DNA from: Paracoccus sp. S3-43
GTDB taxonomy: Bacteria > Pseudomonadota > Alphaproteobacteria > Rhodobacterales > Rhodobacteraceae
DNA: 64,000 nucleotides
Assembly: GCF_029027965.1 (NCBI RefSeq)
Contig: NZ_CP119082.1
Span: 2,336,001-2,400,000 of the forward strand
Reading direction: 5' to 3'
The translations under genes and the position numbers were made by a program. Shown in pieces: positions 24,948 through 34,209 of the stretch. Every line of letters starts with the position of its first letter. Within the stretch, counting starts at the first letter, position 1. A model generated the notes under the pieces. It was not told the DNA's origin. It saw nothing but the letters and a program-made list of their open reading frames with translations, and made no database searches.

Positions 24948-26423
24948 TCATACTTCCAAACGTGCTGCTATTCGAAGCACTATGTCATCGATAATCTCGT
25001 CCCGTTGGGCATCAACATCTCCTTTAAAATTGAACCTGATCGAGTTGATGTCATTAGGAATGCCTGGGAATATGCTATCATCCAAGCGAACAGGAATTAC
25101 CTCGGAGTTTACAACACGATGTCGGAAGCAATCTCGCTCAAAAGTTGGCCATATTTTCTCTAGATGCCTCTTATCAAGCAATGCCACAACCAGCCGAGAT
25201 TTTGCCGCAAACTTTTCGGAGAATACGGCGTGCCATGCCCCACCAAGATAATTGTCTTCGTAGTGTCTGTCGTAGAAGACACCAATATCTAGAACACCAA
25301 GTTGCTCAGATATAAACTGGGCAAGTGCACGGTTTTCTCCAGCAAAAGATATGGCTATATCGTGTTCGTAGTCGTTTGCCCCATTGCGAAAACCAGCTCG
25401 CCTTCTAAGATCATCCCAATCTAAATTTTGAATATAGAAAAAGAGAGCGGGATCTTCAATAGCAAAGTTTTTTGTTCTTGAATTATAGTAGAAAAATTCA
25501 GCGCAAATTGGCTTTGAGGCTAGCAGTGCAGGAAGCCGCACATCCTTGACGTTATTAATACTTCCTCGCACATCAGGATGAGCGTTTGCAAGCTCATTCA
25601 AATCGACACTGGATATTCCTTGTTCGCCGACCAAGCGCAATAACTTAAAATATGGATCATTCGTCGGCCTAAATTTTGCGCCTCGGCAAAACTGCCTTAC
25701 TGCATCATCATAAGTGTGCTGAAGTGCTTGAACGACTCGATGTCGAACGCTCGGCATATCGAGATCAATCGGCTTAAAATCCAAAGAAGTCTCTGTTACA
25801 TTGGCAGCAACACAAGCTGTCTTGGCTAGCTGCTGAGCAAGCCAATAATCTCCTCGACTTGCTTCAAAGATTTGCGCTGCATCAACAAAGCGGATGTTTA
25901 GTGCTTGACACCCCGCGTTTACAAGGGCGGCAATTGTTTCCCTCGATCCCGGTTGGATTCGATGAATGCCTATCCGCTTTGCGATGTCATGAACCAACTC
26001 AATCAAGTCAGCGCCGACATTGTTTATTCCAATTATTACTATCTTTGGAAACTCAGTTCTATCATCAGCTTCAGCGATAACCTTAGCGATGTTTGCGAGC
26101 CGCTCCTTTTCTACTTCTGGAAGCCGATGAAAGTCGTCTATGATGAAAGTTTTGTTGCCGCTGTCGAGCGATATTGCTTCAATCTTACTAATATCTTTCG
26201 GATTTCTAGGCGTAAGCAAAACGGCTGCACCAGCAGGGTCAATCTCCGCAATAATTTTTTTGACTGCGGTGGTCTTACCAGTCCCGGACTGCCCCTCAAC
26301 AATAACCGGCTTTCCTGGCCGACGTATGTCGACAAGAATTTCCCCATAGTTTGGCGGGCGCACAAACGTGTGCTCGGGAACCCCCTCAGTAACAAATACG
26401 TCCTCTACACCGTAAATTTCCAT
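24948..26423 (-). CDS. AAA ATPase with C-terminal TIR domain (predicted immune effector)
   Basis: A 491-residue protein with an N-terminal P-loop ATPase, a middle region that looks helix-turn-helix-like, and a C-terminal TIR domain. Walker A is GQSGTGKTT (44-52), Walker B is FIIDDF (93-98), and IIGINN (130-135) fits sensor 1. The TIR part starts at about residue 352 with YEHDIAISFAGENRALAQF and includes VFYDRHYED and KIWPTFERDCF; E429 in the latter is a candidate NADase glutamate. TIR-ATPase proteins are often anti-phage NAD-depleting effectors. The gene is much richer in A/T than its neighbours (18 G/C in bases 25441-25500), a sign of transfer. It starts 3 bases behind the lepA stop, using the GGAG at the lepA end as ribosome binding site. 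No sensor repeats are seen. Confidence 0.82.
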   Translation of the reverse strand: MEIYGVEDVFVTEGVPEHTFVRPPNYGEILVDIRRPGKPVIVEGQSGTGKTTAVKKIIAEIDPAGAAVLLTPRNPKDISKIEAISLDSGNKTFIIDDFHRLPEVEKERLANIAKVIAEADDRTEFPKIVIIGINNVGADLIELVHDIAKRIGIHRIQPGSRETIAALVNAGCQALNIRFVDAAQIFEASRGDYWLAQQLAKTACVAANVTETSLDFKPIDLDMPSVRHRVVQALQHTYDDAVRQFCRGAKFRPTNDPYFKLLRLVGEQGISSVDLNELANAHPDVRGSINNVKDVRLPALLASKPICAEFFYYNSRTKNFAIEDPALFFYIQNLDWDDLRRRAGFRNGANDYEHDIAISFAGENRALAQFISEQLGVLDIGVFYDRHYEDNYLGGAWHAVFSEKFAAKSRLVVALLDKRHLEKIWPTFERDCFRHRVVNSEVIPVRLDDSIFPGIPNDINSIRFNFKGDVDAQRDEIIDDIVLRIAARLEV

Positions 26424-26426
26424 CCC

Positions 26427-28223
26427 TCACTCCATCTTCAACGCCTGAATAAACGCCGTCTGCGGAATCTCCACCTTCCCGAACTGGCGCATCTTCTTCT
26501 TGCCGGCCTTCTGCTTCTCCAGCAGCTTCTTCTTGCGGGTCGCATCCCCGCCATAGCACTTGGCCGTCACGTCCTTGCGCATCGCCGACAGCGTTTCGCG
26601 CGCGATCACCCGTGCGCCGATGGCCGCCTGGATCGGGATCTTGAACATGTGCCGGGGGATCAGTTCCTTCAGCTTTTCCACCATCACCCGGCCGCGCGCC
26701 TCGGCGCGGTCGCGGTGGACCATGATCGACAGGGCGTCCACGGGCTCGTCGTTCACCAGGATCGACATCTTGACCAGGAAATCCTCGCGGTATTCCGAAA
26801 TCTGGTAATCGAAGCTGGCATAGCCCTTGGTCACCGATTTCAGCCGGTCGTAGAAGTCGAAGACCACCTCGGCCAGCGGCAGGTCATAGACGACCATGGC
26901 GCGGTTGCCCGCATAGGTCAGGTCCAGCTGGATGCCGCGGCGGTCCTGACACAGCTTCAGCACGTCGCCCAGATATTCATCGGGGACCATGATCGTCGCC
27001 TTGATGCGCGGCTCCTCGATATGATCGACATGGGTCAGGTCGGGCATGTCGGCGGGATTGTGCAGGTCGCGCACCTCGCCGTCGCGCATGTGCAGCTTGA
27101 AGACGACCGAGGGCGCAGTGGTGATCAGGTCCAGATCGTATTCGCGTTCCAGCCGGTCGCGGATCACCTCCAGGTGCAAAAGCCCCAGGAAGCCGCAGCG
27201 GAAGCCGAAGCCGAGCGCGGCCGAGGTTTCCATCTCATAGCTGAAGGACGCATCGTTCAGGGCCAGCTTCTCGATGGCGTCGCGCAGGGCCTCGAAATCG
27301 TTGGCGTCGACCGGGAACAGCCCGCAGAAGACCACCGGCTGGGCGGGCTTGAAGCCGGGCAGGGCGGCGGCCGCGCCCCGCTTTTCATGGGTGATGGTAT
27401 CGCCCACGCGGGTGTCGCGGACCTGCTTGATCGAGGCGGTGAAGACGCCGATCTCGCCCGGTCCCAGTTCGGGGATGTCGACCATCTGCGGGGTCAGCAC
27501 GGCCAGCTTGTCGATGCCGTAGATGGCGCCGGTCTGCATCATGCGCACCCGGTCGCCCTTGCGGATGATGCCGTCCATGACGCGGATCATCACCACGACG
27601 CCCAGATAGGCGTCATACCAGCTGTCGACCAGCATCGCCGTCAGCGGCGCGTCGCGGTCGCCCTTGGGCGCGGGCAGGCGGGTGACGATGGCCTCCAGCA
27701 CGTCCGGGATGCCGAGGCCGGTCTTGGCGGAAATCGGGATCGCGTCGGACGCGTCGATGCCGATCACCTCCTCGATGTTGGCCTTGACGCGTTCGGGTTC
27801 GGCGGCGGGCAGGTCGATCTTGTTCAGCACCGGCACGATCTCGTGGCCCGCGTCGATGGCCTGATAGACATTGGCCAGCGTCTGCGCCTCGACCCCCTGG
27901 GACGCATCGACGACCAGCAGCGAGCCCTCGACGGCGCGCATCGACCGGCTGACCTCATAGGCGAAGTCGACATGGCCCGGCGTGTCGATCAGGTTCAGCA
28001 CATAGGTCTGGCCGTCCTTCGCCGGATAGCTGATGCGGACGGTGTTGGCCTTGATGGTGATGCCGCGTTCCCGCTCGATATCCATGCTGTCCAGCAACTG
28101 GGCCTTCATGTCGCGTTCGGCGACGGTGCCCGTCAACTGGATCAGCCGGTCGGCCAGGGTGGATTTGCCGTGGTCGATATGGGCCACGATCGAGAAATTG
28201 CGGATCAGGGAAAGCTGGGTCAT
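26427..28223 (-). CDS. lepA: Elongation factor 4 (LepA)
   Basis: A 598-residue translational GTPase that back-translocates or remodels stalled ribosomes. The start [27 protein letters not shown] carries the G1 motif; [12 protein letters not shown] is G3 and NKIDLPAA is G4. The C-terminus contains the LepA-specific domain ending [18 protein letters not shown] 28223 was chosen since it starts exactly at the conserved MTQ; a 5-residue longer frame exists. Length matches the family. Its last codons provide the ribosome binding site for the AAA-TIR gene, which would then be co-transcribed with this housekeeping gene. Confidence 0.97.
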   Translation of the reverse strand: MTQLSLIRNFSIVAHIDHGKSTLADRLIQLTGTVAERDMKAQLLDSMDIERERGITIKANTVRISYPAKDGQTYVLNLIDTPGHVDFAYEVSRSMRAVEGSLLVVDASQGVEAQTLANVYQAIDAGHEIVPVLNKIDLPAAEPERVKANIEEVIGIDASDAIPISAKTGLGIPDVLEAIVTRLPAPKGDRDAPLTAMLVDSWYDAYLGVVVMIRVMDGIIRKGDRVRMMQTGAIYGIDKLAVLTPQMVDIPELGPGEIGVFTASIKQVRDTRVGDTITHEKRGAAAALPGFKPAQPVVFCGLFPVDANDFEALRDAIEKLALNDASFSYEMETSAALGFGFRCGFLGLLHLEVIRDRLEREYDLDLITTAPSVVFKLHMRDGEVRDLHNPADMPDLTHVDHIEEPRIKATIMVPDEYLGDVLKLCQDRRGIQLDLTYAGNRAMVVYDLPLAEVVFDFYDRLKSVTKGYASFDYQISEYREDFLVKMSILVNDEPVDALSIMVHRDRAEARGRVMVEKLKELIPRHMFKIPIQAAIGARVIARETLSAMRKDVTAKCYGGDATRKKKLLEKQKAGKKKMRQFGKVEIPQTAFIQALKME

Positions 28224-28269
28224 GGCCGGGCTATACAAGGGGGAAACGCCCGCGGGAAGAGGGTTTGGA

Positions 28270-29154
28270 TCAGGGCGCGGCGGCCAGGACCGCCTGCCGC
28301 CGCCGGGCTTCGCGCCACATGGAATAGATGCCCGCCCCGGCGATCAGCGCGGCCCCCGTCAGCGTCAGGGCATCGGGGCGTTCGCCGAACAGCGTCACCG
28401 CCAGGATCAGCGCGAACAGCAGCCGGGAATAGCGGAACGGCGCGATGACCGCGATCTCGGCGATGCGGGTGGCGATGACCATGGTGATATAGCCGAGGAT
28501 GCCGAAGCCCAGCGTCGTCACCATCAGCGCGCCCTGCCCCGGCGTGGGCACGACCGGCGACTGTCCGCCCAGGACCAGCAGCACCAGCCCGGCGATGCCC
28601 ATCGACCCGAAGGCCCCCGCGGACAGCAGGCCCGACCCCACCTCGGGCGGCAGGCGCCGGGTGATCAGGTCGCGCACAGCCAGCGTCATCACCGCGATCA
28701 CCGCGAAGATCGAGCTCATCTCGAAGGACGCGGTGCCCGGCTTCACGATCAGCAGCACCCCGCAGAAGCCCACCGCGATGGAGCACCAGCGGCGCCAGCC
28801 GACCCGTTCGCCCAGAAACAGCGCCGCGCCCAGCGTCATCAGCAGCGGCTGGGCCTGAAGGATGGCCGAGGCGATGGACAGATCGCCCGTGGCAAGCGCG
28901 GTCACGAAGGTGATGGCGCAGACCCCCTCGCACAGGTTGCGAAGCGCCACCTGCGGGCGCAGCAGGATGCGCGGGTGCAGCCCCTCGCCGCCAAGGGCGA
29001 TCCACAGGCCGAACACGACCATGCCGGAAAACCCCAGCATGGCCAGCAGTTGCCCGGTGGGGATGCCGCCCGACAGGCCCTTCAGCAGCGCGTCCTCGGC
29101 CGCGAAGGCGCCCATCGCCAGGACCATCAGCAGGGCGGCGCGCAGGTTATGCAT
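28270..29154 (-). CDS. EamA-family (DMT) transporter
   Basis: A 294-residue inner-membrane protein with about ten hydrophobic segments and two EamA repeats. The first repeat includes [16 protein letters not shown]; the second starts near [23 protein letters not shown]. Family members export metabolites or amino acids or are unassigned. The start at 29154 overlaps the end of the HAD gene by 8 bases, indicating coupled translation. Substrate is unknown. Confidence 0.85.
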   Translation of the reverse strand: MHNLRAALLMVLAMGAFAAEDALLKGLSGGIPTGQLLAMLGFSGMVVFGLWIALGGEGLHPRILLRPQVALRNLCEGVCAITFVTALATGDLSIASAILQAQPLLMTLGAALFLGERVGWRRWCSIAVGFCGVLLIVKPGTASFEMSSIFAVIAVMTLAVRDLITRRLPPEVGSGLLSAGAFGSMGIAGLVLLVLGGQSPVVPTPGQGALMVTTLGFGILGYITMVIATRIAEIAVIAPFRYSRLLFALILAVTLFGERPDALTLTGAALIAGAGIYSMWREARRRQAVLAAAP

Positions 29155-29845
29155 GGCGGGACTCCAGCCGGTCGATCAGGGCGGGCAGATCGGCGATGGT
29201 CTCCAGCCGGTGCGCACGGGGATGATCGGGCGCCTCGGCCTGTTCGACGGCCCAGGTCAGGTCATGGGGGATGAAGACGCCGTGCCCGCCCAAGGTCACG
29301 ACCGGCAGCACGTCGCTTTTCATCGAATTGCCGACCATCACGAAGCGGTCGGGCGCGACACCGGCGCGAAACAGGATGCGAGAATAGGTCTCGGGGGACT
29401 TGTCGGCGAGGATCTCGACGGCCTCGAAGCGGTCTGCCAGCCCGGATGCGGCGATCTTGCGTTCCTGGTCGATCAGGTCGCCCTTGGTGATCAGGATCAG
29501 CCGCCGCCCGTTCAGCGCGTCCAGCGCCTGCGCAACGCCCGGCAGCAGATCGACCGGATGGGCCAGCATCTCTTGCCCCAGTTCCAGGATCCGGCCGATG
29601 GCGCACCCGTCGATGCGCCCGTCGGTCAGTTCGATGGCGGTCTGGACCATCGACAGCATGAAGCCCTTGATGCCGAAGCCGTAACGGGCCAGGTTCGCGC
29701 GTTCCACGTCCAGCAGGCGGCTGGCGATGTCGGCGCCTTCGGCATGATCGCCCAGCAGCGCCACGAATTCGCCTTCGGTCACGCGGAAGAACGTCTCGTT
29801 TTCCCACAGGGTGTCGTCGGCATCCAGTCCGATGGCCTCGATCAT
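29147..29845 (-). CDS. HAD-family hydrolase
   Basis: A 232-residue phosphatase-like protein. HAD motif I is LDADDTLWENE (residues 6-16, nucleophile in DADDT), motif II ITKGDL, and motif III/IV VGNSMKSDVLPV. It has the helical cap (C1 type) between motif I and II. Start 29845 (MIEAIGLDADD) was chosen as the longer frame has no domain match. It overlaps the EamA transporter. Substrate (a small phosphate ester) is unknown. Confidence 0.85.
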   Translation of the reverse strand: MIEAIGLDADDTLWENETFFRVTEGEFVALLGDHAEGADIASRLLDVERANLARYGFGIKGFMLSMVQTAIELTDGRIDGCAIGRILELGQEMLAHPVDLLPGVAQALDALNGRRLILITKGDLIDQERKIAASGLADRFEAVEILADKSPETYSRILFRAGVAPDRFVMVGNSMKSDVLPVVTLGGHGVFIPHDLTWAVEQAEAPDHPRAHRLETIADLPALIDRLESRHA

Positions 29846-29921
29846 CGCATCCCCCGTCTTGCCGTCGCCGTCATGCAGGACCATGCTGGCGCCAGCTTGT
29901 CAAACCCCCGAAAGGATTGCC

Positions 29922-30107
29922 ATGACCTTCACCGTTCCCGACATGACCTGCGGCCATTGCAAGGCCGCCATCGAAGCCGCCATCGCCGAGGCGGGCGGCC
30001 GCGCCACGGTCGATCTGGCGCAGAAGACCGTCGCGGTGGACGGGCTGGACGCCGACCGCGCGGCACAGGCGATTCGCGGCGCCGGATACGAGGTCGGCCC
30101 CGCCTGA
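29922..30107 (+). CDS. Heavy-metal-associated (HMA) copper chaperone-like protein
   Basis: A 61-residue single HMA-domain protein starting MTFTVPDMTCGHCKAAIEAAI. The MxCxxC motif (MTCGHC) binds Cu(I) or a similar soft metal. The beta-alpha-beta-beta-alpha-beta layout and GYEV end fit CopZ/Atx1. It is divergent from the HAD gene with a 76-base gap and stands alone, with no P-type ATPase in this window. Metal identity is inferred. Confidence 0.88.
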   Translation: MTFTVPDMTCGHCKAAIEAAIAEAGGRATVDLAQKTVAVDGLDADRAAQAIRGAGYEVGPA

Positions 30108-30262
30108 CAGACGCAACGCCTTGACGCCGCAGGCGAAGGCGCCGCACAGCGCCCGATTGAGCGGGCGGGCCCTTTCTGATACCGTCGCGGACGGACGGGC
30201 CGTTACAGACCGGGACAACCGGCACCCGCCCTCGCAGACAAGGCAAACCGAGGAGACAGTTC

Positions 30263-30565
30263 ATGCTCAACCGCATCGTCATTGCGGCCGCGGCCATCAT
30301 GATGACCGCGCCGCTGGCCGTCGCCGGTCCCATCGACAGCGCCTGCGTCCGGTCCGACCGCGCGCGCGGCAATGCGCCGCTATGCGGCTGCATCCAGCAG
30401 GTCGCGAACCAGACCCTGTCGCGGTCCGACCAACGCCGCGCCGCCTCCTTCTTCCGCGACCCGCACGAGGCGCAAGAGGTCCGGATGTCGAAATCCAACG
30501 CCGACAACGCCTTCTGGGCACGCTACAAGCGGTTCGCGTCCCAGGCCGAGGCTTATTGCCGGTAA
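30263..30565 (+). CDS. Small secreted hypothetical protein
   Basis: A 100-residue protein with a Sec signal peptide (1-21, ending VAGP) and four cysteines in the mature part. Two occur close together in NAPLCGCIQQVAN, which suggests disulfide bonds in the periplasm. LSRSDQRRAASFFRDP and NAFWARYKRFASQAE look like helices. Similar small proteins occur in Rhodobacteraceae; I know no proven function. The sirtuin start lies 8 bases after its stop. Confidence 0.75.
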   Translation: MLNRIVIAAAAIMMTAPLAVAGPIDSACVRSDRARGNAPLCGCIQQVANQTLSRSDQRRAASFFRDPHEAQEVRMSKSNADNAFWARYKRFASQAEAYCR

Positions 30566-30572
30566 GCCTGCA

Positions 30573-31250
30573 TTGCGTATCACCGTCCTGACCGGCGCGG
30601 GCATTTCCGCCGAAAGCGGGCTGGCGACCTTCCGCGCCAGCGACGGCTTGTGGGAAAACCACCGGGTCGAGGACGTGGCGACGCCCGAAGGCTTTGCCGC
30701 CGATCCCGACCTGGTGCATCGCTTCTACAACATGCGCCGCGCGGCGGCGGCGGCGGCGCAGCCCAATCCGGCGCATCTGGCCCTGGCCGATCTGGCGCGG
30801 CGGCACGACCTGACGCTGGTCACGCAGAATGTCGACGACCTGCACGAACGCGCGGGCAGCCCGGACGTGATCCACATGCACGGCAGCCTGACCGGCGCGC
30901 TGTGCGCGGCCTGCGGATATCGCTGGCCCGCGCCGCCGGTCATGTCCCCCGCCGACCCCTGCCCCGCCTGCGCCCGCCCCGCAACCCGGCCCGACATCGT
31001 CTGGTTCGGGGAAATGCCCTATCACATGGAACGCATCTGGGACGCGCTGGAAAGCGCCGAGCTGTTCGCGGCCATCGGCACCTCGGGCAATGTCTATCCG
31101 GCGGCGGGCTTTGCCCAACATGTCCGGCGGCGCGGCGTCGAATGCGTGGAACTGAACCTGGATGCCAGCGCCAATGCGCGCGACTTCCACCGCCGCATCA
31201 CCGGGCCCGCCAGCCGGACGGTGCCGGACTGGGTGGCCTCGCTGGGCTGA
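30573..31250 (+). CDS. cobB: NAD-dependent protein deacylase (sirtuin, CobB-like)
   Basis: A 225-residue class III sirtuin that removes acyl groups from protein lysines with NAD. RITVLTGAGISAESGLATFR is the NAD loop, TQNVDDLHERAG carries the catalytic-site Asn/Asp, HMHGSL supplies the catalytic His, and CAACG plus CPACA form the zinc knuckle. The in-frame TTG at 30573 is the best start, directly before RITVLTGAG; no ATG lies nearby. Length fits CobB. It follows the secreted hypothetical gene and precedes the cobalamin riboswitch; note that this cobB is the sirtuin, not the cobyrinate synthase of the same symbol. Confidence 0.92.
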   Translation: MRITVLTGAGISAESGLATFRASDGLWENHRVEDVATPEGFAADPDLVHRFYNMRRAAAAAAQPNPAHLALADLARRHDLTLVTQNVDDLHERAGSPDVIHMHGSLTGALCAACGYRWPAPPVMSPADPCPACARPATRPDIVWFGEMPYHMERIWDALESAELFAAIGTSGNVYPAAGFAQHVRRRGVECVELNLDASANARDFHRRITGPASRTVPDWVASLG

Positions 31251-31292
31251 TTGCGCTTGCCTGCGCGCCGGTCCCTGGGCTATGGCAGCGAT

Positions 31293-31453
31293 GCCTCGGT
31301 TCCGGGCCTCAAACCCGGTTAAAAGGGAACGCGGTGAAAATCCGCGACTGCCCCCGCAACTGTCAGCGGAGAGCCGGGCCGGACAACGCCACTGGTCCCA
31401 GAGGGACCGGGAAGGCCCGGCCAAGCCTTGACCCGCAAGTCAGGAGACCTGCC
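31293..31453 (+). promoter_or_regulatory. Cobalamin (B12) riboswitch
   Basis: The leader has the conserved cobalamin-element parts in order: CCTCAAACCCGGTTAAAAGGGAA, then GCGGTGAAAATCCGCGACTG, the CCCGCAACTGT box, a variable stem with GGTCCCAGAGGGACC, and the closing AGTCAGGAGACCTGCC. It lies 140 bases before btuB, which it should repress when adenosylcobalamin is abundant. The 342-base gap between cobB and btuB is filled mainly by this element. Confidence 0.95.
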
Positions 31454-31592
31454 GAACGCGATCACCCTGACGGCGTGCGAGGGGCGCGCCGGAAACGGAA
31501 ACTTCCGTCGTGGTGGTGTCGCTGTCCGGCGGGCCAAAACCTGCCAGACCAACCGCATCGCGCCCTGGCCCCTGGCCGGGGTTCCTGGAAGG

Positions 31593-33428
31593 ATGTCATT
31601 CGTGACCGCAAGACCCATTGTCCTGACCCTGACCGCCGCCTTGGCCCTGACCACGGCCCTGCCCGCCGCCGCGCAGGATGCCGCCCCCGACGCCATCGTC
31701 CTGGACGACATCACCCTGACCGCCAACCGCGAGGCCACCGACCTGAGCCGGTCGGGCAGTTCCGTCTCCGTGCTGGGCGCCGAAGACCTGGCCGATCGCG
31801 CAGGCCAGCCCCTGGCCCGCAGCCTGTCGCGGCTGCCGGGCGTCACCCTGCGCCAATACGGGCCGCTGGGCACCACCGGATCGCTGATCCTGCGCGGCGC
31901 CCCGGCGCAATACCTGCCCGTCGTGATCGACGGGATCGAGGTTGCGGATCCCGCGGCGGGCCAGCCATCCTATGACATCGGCGGGATGATCGGCCAGTCG
32001 GTGAACCGGGCCGAATTGCTGCGCGGCGCGCAATCGGCGCTGTACGGCTCGCGCGCGGTGGCGGGCGTGCTGTCGCTGCAATCCCTGCGCCCGACGCAGG
32101 ACGGCCTGCACCACCATTTCGGGATCGAGGCAGGCAGCTTCGACACCCTGACCGCCAGCTATGGCGCGACGCTGCGCCGCGCGGATGCGGACCTGGCCTT
32201 CCAGGTCAGCCATATCCGCAGCGACGGCTTTTCCGCCCGCGACGAACAGAACGGCAATTTCGAGGATGACGGCTACGAGGCGACGCGCCTGTCCTTCTAT
32301 TCCGCCTATGCGCTGGAAAACGGCGCGACCATCGGCTTCAACGGCTTCTGGGAAGACAGCAGCGGCGATTTCGACGACTTCAACGGCGATGTGGCTGGCA
32401 CGCCAGGCGACGACTATAACGACCGCGAAAGCTATGGCCTGCGCGGCTTCGCGCAGTTCCAGACCGGCACCGTCGATCACGAGATCGCCCTGACGCGTTA
32501 CCGCATCGACCGGCAAAGCTGGTCGAACGGCACCGTCTCGCCCTTTGTCGGCACGCGCACGAAACTGTCCTGGCAGGGCGCGACCGACCTGGGCGCGGGC
32601 ATCCGCGCCGTGTTCGGCGCCGACACGGAAAAAGAGGAAGCCGAAGGCAACGGCGATGCCCGCCTGAACGGCGTTTTCGTGGAAACGACCACGGCGCTTG
32701 GCGACCGGATCGACGTGACGACATCGCTTCGGCGCGACGATCATTCGCGCTTCGGCGGCTTCACCTCGGGCCGGGTGACGGCGGTCTGGCGCGCGACCGA
32801 CGACCTGCTGTTCCGCGCGGCCCTGGGCAACGGCTTCCGCGCGCCCTCGCTTTACGAACTGTTCGGCCCCTATGGCAACGCCTCGCTGGAACGAGAGGAA
32901 AGCCGCACGCACGAGATCGGCGTGGAAAAGCAATGGGGCGACAGCCATCTGCGCGCGACCGCGTTCTGGCTGCGGGCGAACAACCTGATCGGCTGGGATG
33001 ATCGCGGCACCGCCGACTGGTCGGACGACGGCTATAACCAGGTGCCGGGCACCGCCCGCCGCCGGGGCGTCGAACTGGACGGCCGCTATGTCTTTGGCGC
33101 GGGCCATGCGCTGACCGCCAGCTATACCTTCATCGACAACCAGGTCGACTCGGAATGGGCCAAGGTGCCCGAACGCGTGCTGAACCTGGGGGCCGAGACG
33201 GTGTTTGCCACCGGCACCACGGCGGGCATCCAGGTGCAACACGTCGCCGGCCGTCCGAACGACATGGACGATTTCACCACCGTGGACCTGCTGGTCAGCC
33301 ACTCCATCCGCGACGACGCCACCGCCTATCTGCGGCTGGAAAACGTCCTTGACGAGGATTACCAGTGGGTCAGCGGTTATGGCACATCGGGCCGGGCGAT
33401 CTATGCGGGGCTGCGTGCGTCGTTCTAG
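31593..33428 (+). CDS. btuB: TonB-dependent outer-membrane receptor BtuB
   Basis: A 611-residue outer-membrane receptor for cobalamin. A signal peptide ends at PAAAQ (about residue 27). The TonB box region is AIVLDDITLTANREATDLS; then a plug (SRLPGVTLRQYGPLGTTGSL, VVIDGIEV) and a beta-barrel ending in a terminal aromatic (RASF). Start 31593 was chosen because it begins the signal peptide. The cobalamin riboswitch upstream and btuFCD downstream support cobalamin rather than siderophore as ligand. Length is normal for BtuB. Confidence 0.93.
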   Translation: MSFVTARPIVLTLTAALALTTALPAAAQDAAPDAIVLDDITLTANREATDLSRSGSSVSVLGAEDLADRAGQPLARSLSRLPGVTLRQYGPLGTTGSLILRGAPAQYLPVVIDGIEVADPAAGQPSYDIGGMIGQSVNRAELLRGAQSALYGSRAVAGVLSLQSLRPTQDGLHHHFGIEAGSFDTLTASYGATLRRADADLAFQVSHIRSDGFSARDEQNGNFEDDGYEATRLSFYSAYALENGATIGFNGFWEDSSGDFDDFNGDVAGTPGDDYNDRESYGLRGFAQFQTGTVDHEIALTRYRIDRQSWSNGTVSPFVGTRTKLSWQGATDLGAGIRAVFGADTEKEEAEGNGDARLNGVFVETTTALGDRIDVTTSLRRDDHSRFGGFTSGRVTAVWRATDDLLFRAALGNGFRAPSLYELFGPYGNASLEREESRTHEIGVEKQWGDSHLRATAFWLRANNLIGWDDRGTADWSDDGYNQVPGTARRRGVELDGRYVFGAGHALTASYTFIDNQVDSEWAKVPERVLNLGAETVFATGTTAGIQVQHVAGRPNDMDDFTTVDLLVSHSIRDDATAYLRLENVLDEDYQWVSGYGTSGRAIYAGLRASF

Positions 33429-34209
33429 CGTCCTTCTTGCGGCGGCGGCCCTGATCGCCGCCGTCCTGCCCGCGCAGGCGGCGCCGCGGCGCGTGGTGTC
33501 GATGAACCTGTGCAGCGACCAGCTGGCGATGCTGCTGGCCGCGCCGGGGCAGCTGATCTCCGTCAGCGACCTGGCGGGGGATCCGCGCATGTCGCCGATG
33601 GCGGATCGGGCGGCGGATTACGCGAAGAACACCGGCCGGGCCGAGGAAATCTATCTGATGCGGCCCGATCTGGTGATCGCCGGCACCTTCACCGCCGCCG
33701 CGACCGTGGCGATGCTGCGCCGCCTGGGCATCCGGGTCGAGACCCTGCCCCCCGCCGAAAGCCTTGACGCGGTCCGCGCGGAAATCCTTCGCATGGGCGA
33801 TCTGCTGGGCCGCCAACAGGCCGCGCGCGATCTTCTGGACCGCTTCGACGCCGACCTGGCCCAGGCGCGCAGCCCCGACCGCCGGGGCCGCGCGGCGCTG
33901 TATTACGCGAACGGCTTCACCTCGGGCCGCGCGACGCTGGCCGGGACGATCCTGGACGCGGCGGGCTATGACAATGTGGCGGGCGATTACGGCATCGCGA
34001 CGACCACCCCCCTGCCGATGGAGCTGCTGGTGATGACCCGTCCCGACCGGCTGATCACCGGCGCGAAATGGCCCGGCCAGTCGCGGGGCGAGGCGATCCT
34101 GGATCATCCCGCCCTGTCCGCCATCGCCCCGGCCGAGGGGCAGGTGACCGACCGCGACTGGGTCTGCGGCACGCCCTTCATCGTCCAGGCCATCCGGTCG
34201 CTGCGATGA
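33403..34209 (+). CDS. btuF: Cobalamin-binding periplasmic protein BtuF-like
   Basis: A 268-residue helical-backbone binding protein of the BtuF/FecB class. ATG 33403 lies inside the end of btuB (26-base overlap); a GTG at 33415 is an alternative. The signal peptide runs to about residue 26 (VLPAQA). The family starts RRVVSMNLCSDQLAMLLA. The MRPDLVIAG segment and the GTPFIVQA C-terminus fit metal-chelate binding proteins. It should hand cobalamin to BtuCD. Confidence 0.88.
   Translation: MRGCVRRSSVLLAAAALIAAVLPAQAAPRRVVSMNLCSDQLAMLLAAPGQLISVSDLAGDPRMSPMADRAADYAKNTGRAEEIYLMRPDLVIAGTFTAAATVAMLRRLGIRVETLPPAESLDAVRAEILRMGDLLGRQQAARDLLDRFDADLAQARSPDRRGRAALYYANGFTSGRATLAGTILDAAGYDNVAGDYGIATTTPLPMELLVMTRPDRLITGAKWPGQSRGEAILDHPALSAIAPAEGQVTDRDWVCGTPFIVQAIRSLR

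Noticed and set aside
25905..28448. Long plus-strand open frame of about 850 codons across the AAA-TIR gene and lepA
   Set aside because: It is antisense to LepA, whose motifs are complete, and its translation shows no family signature.
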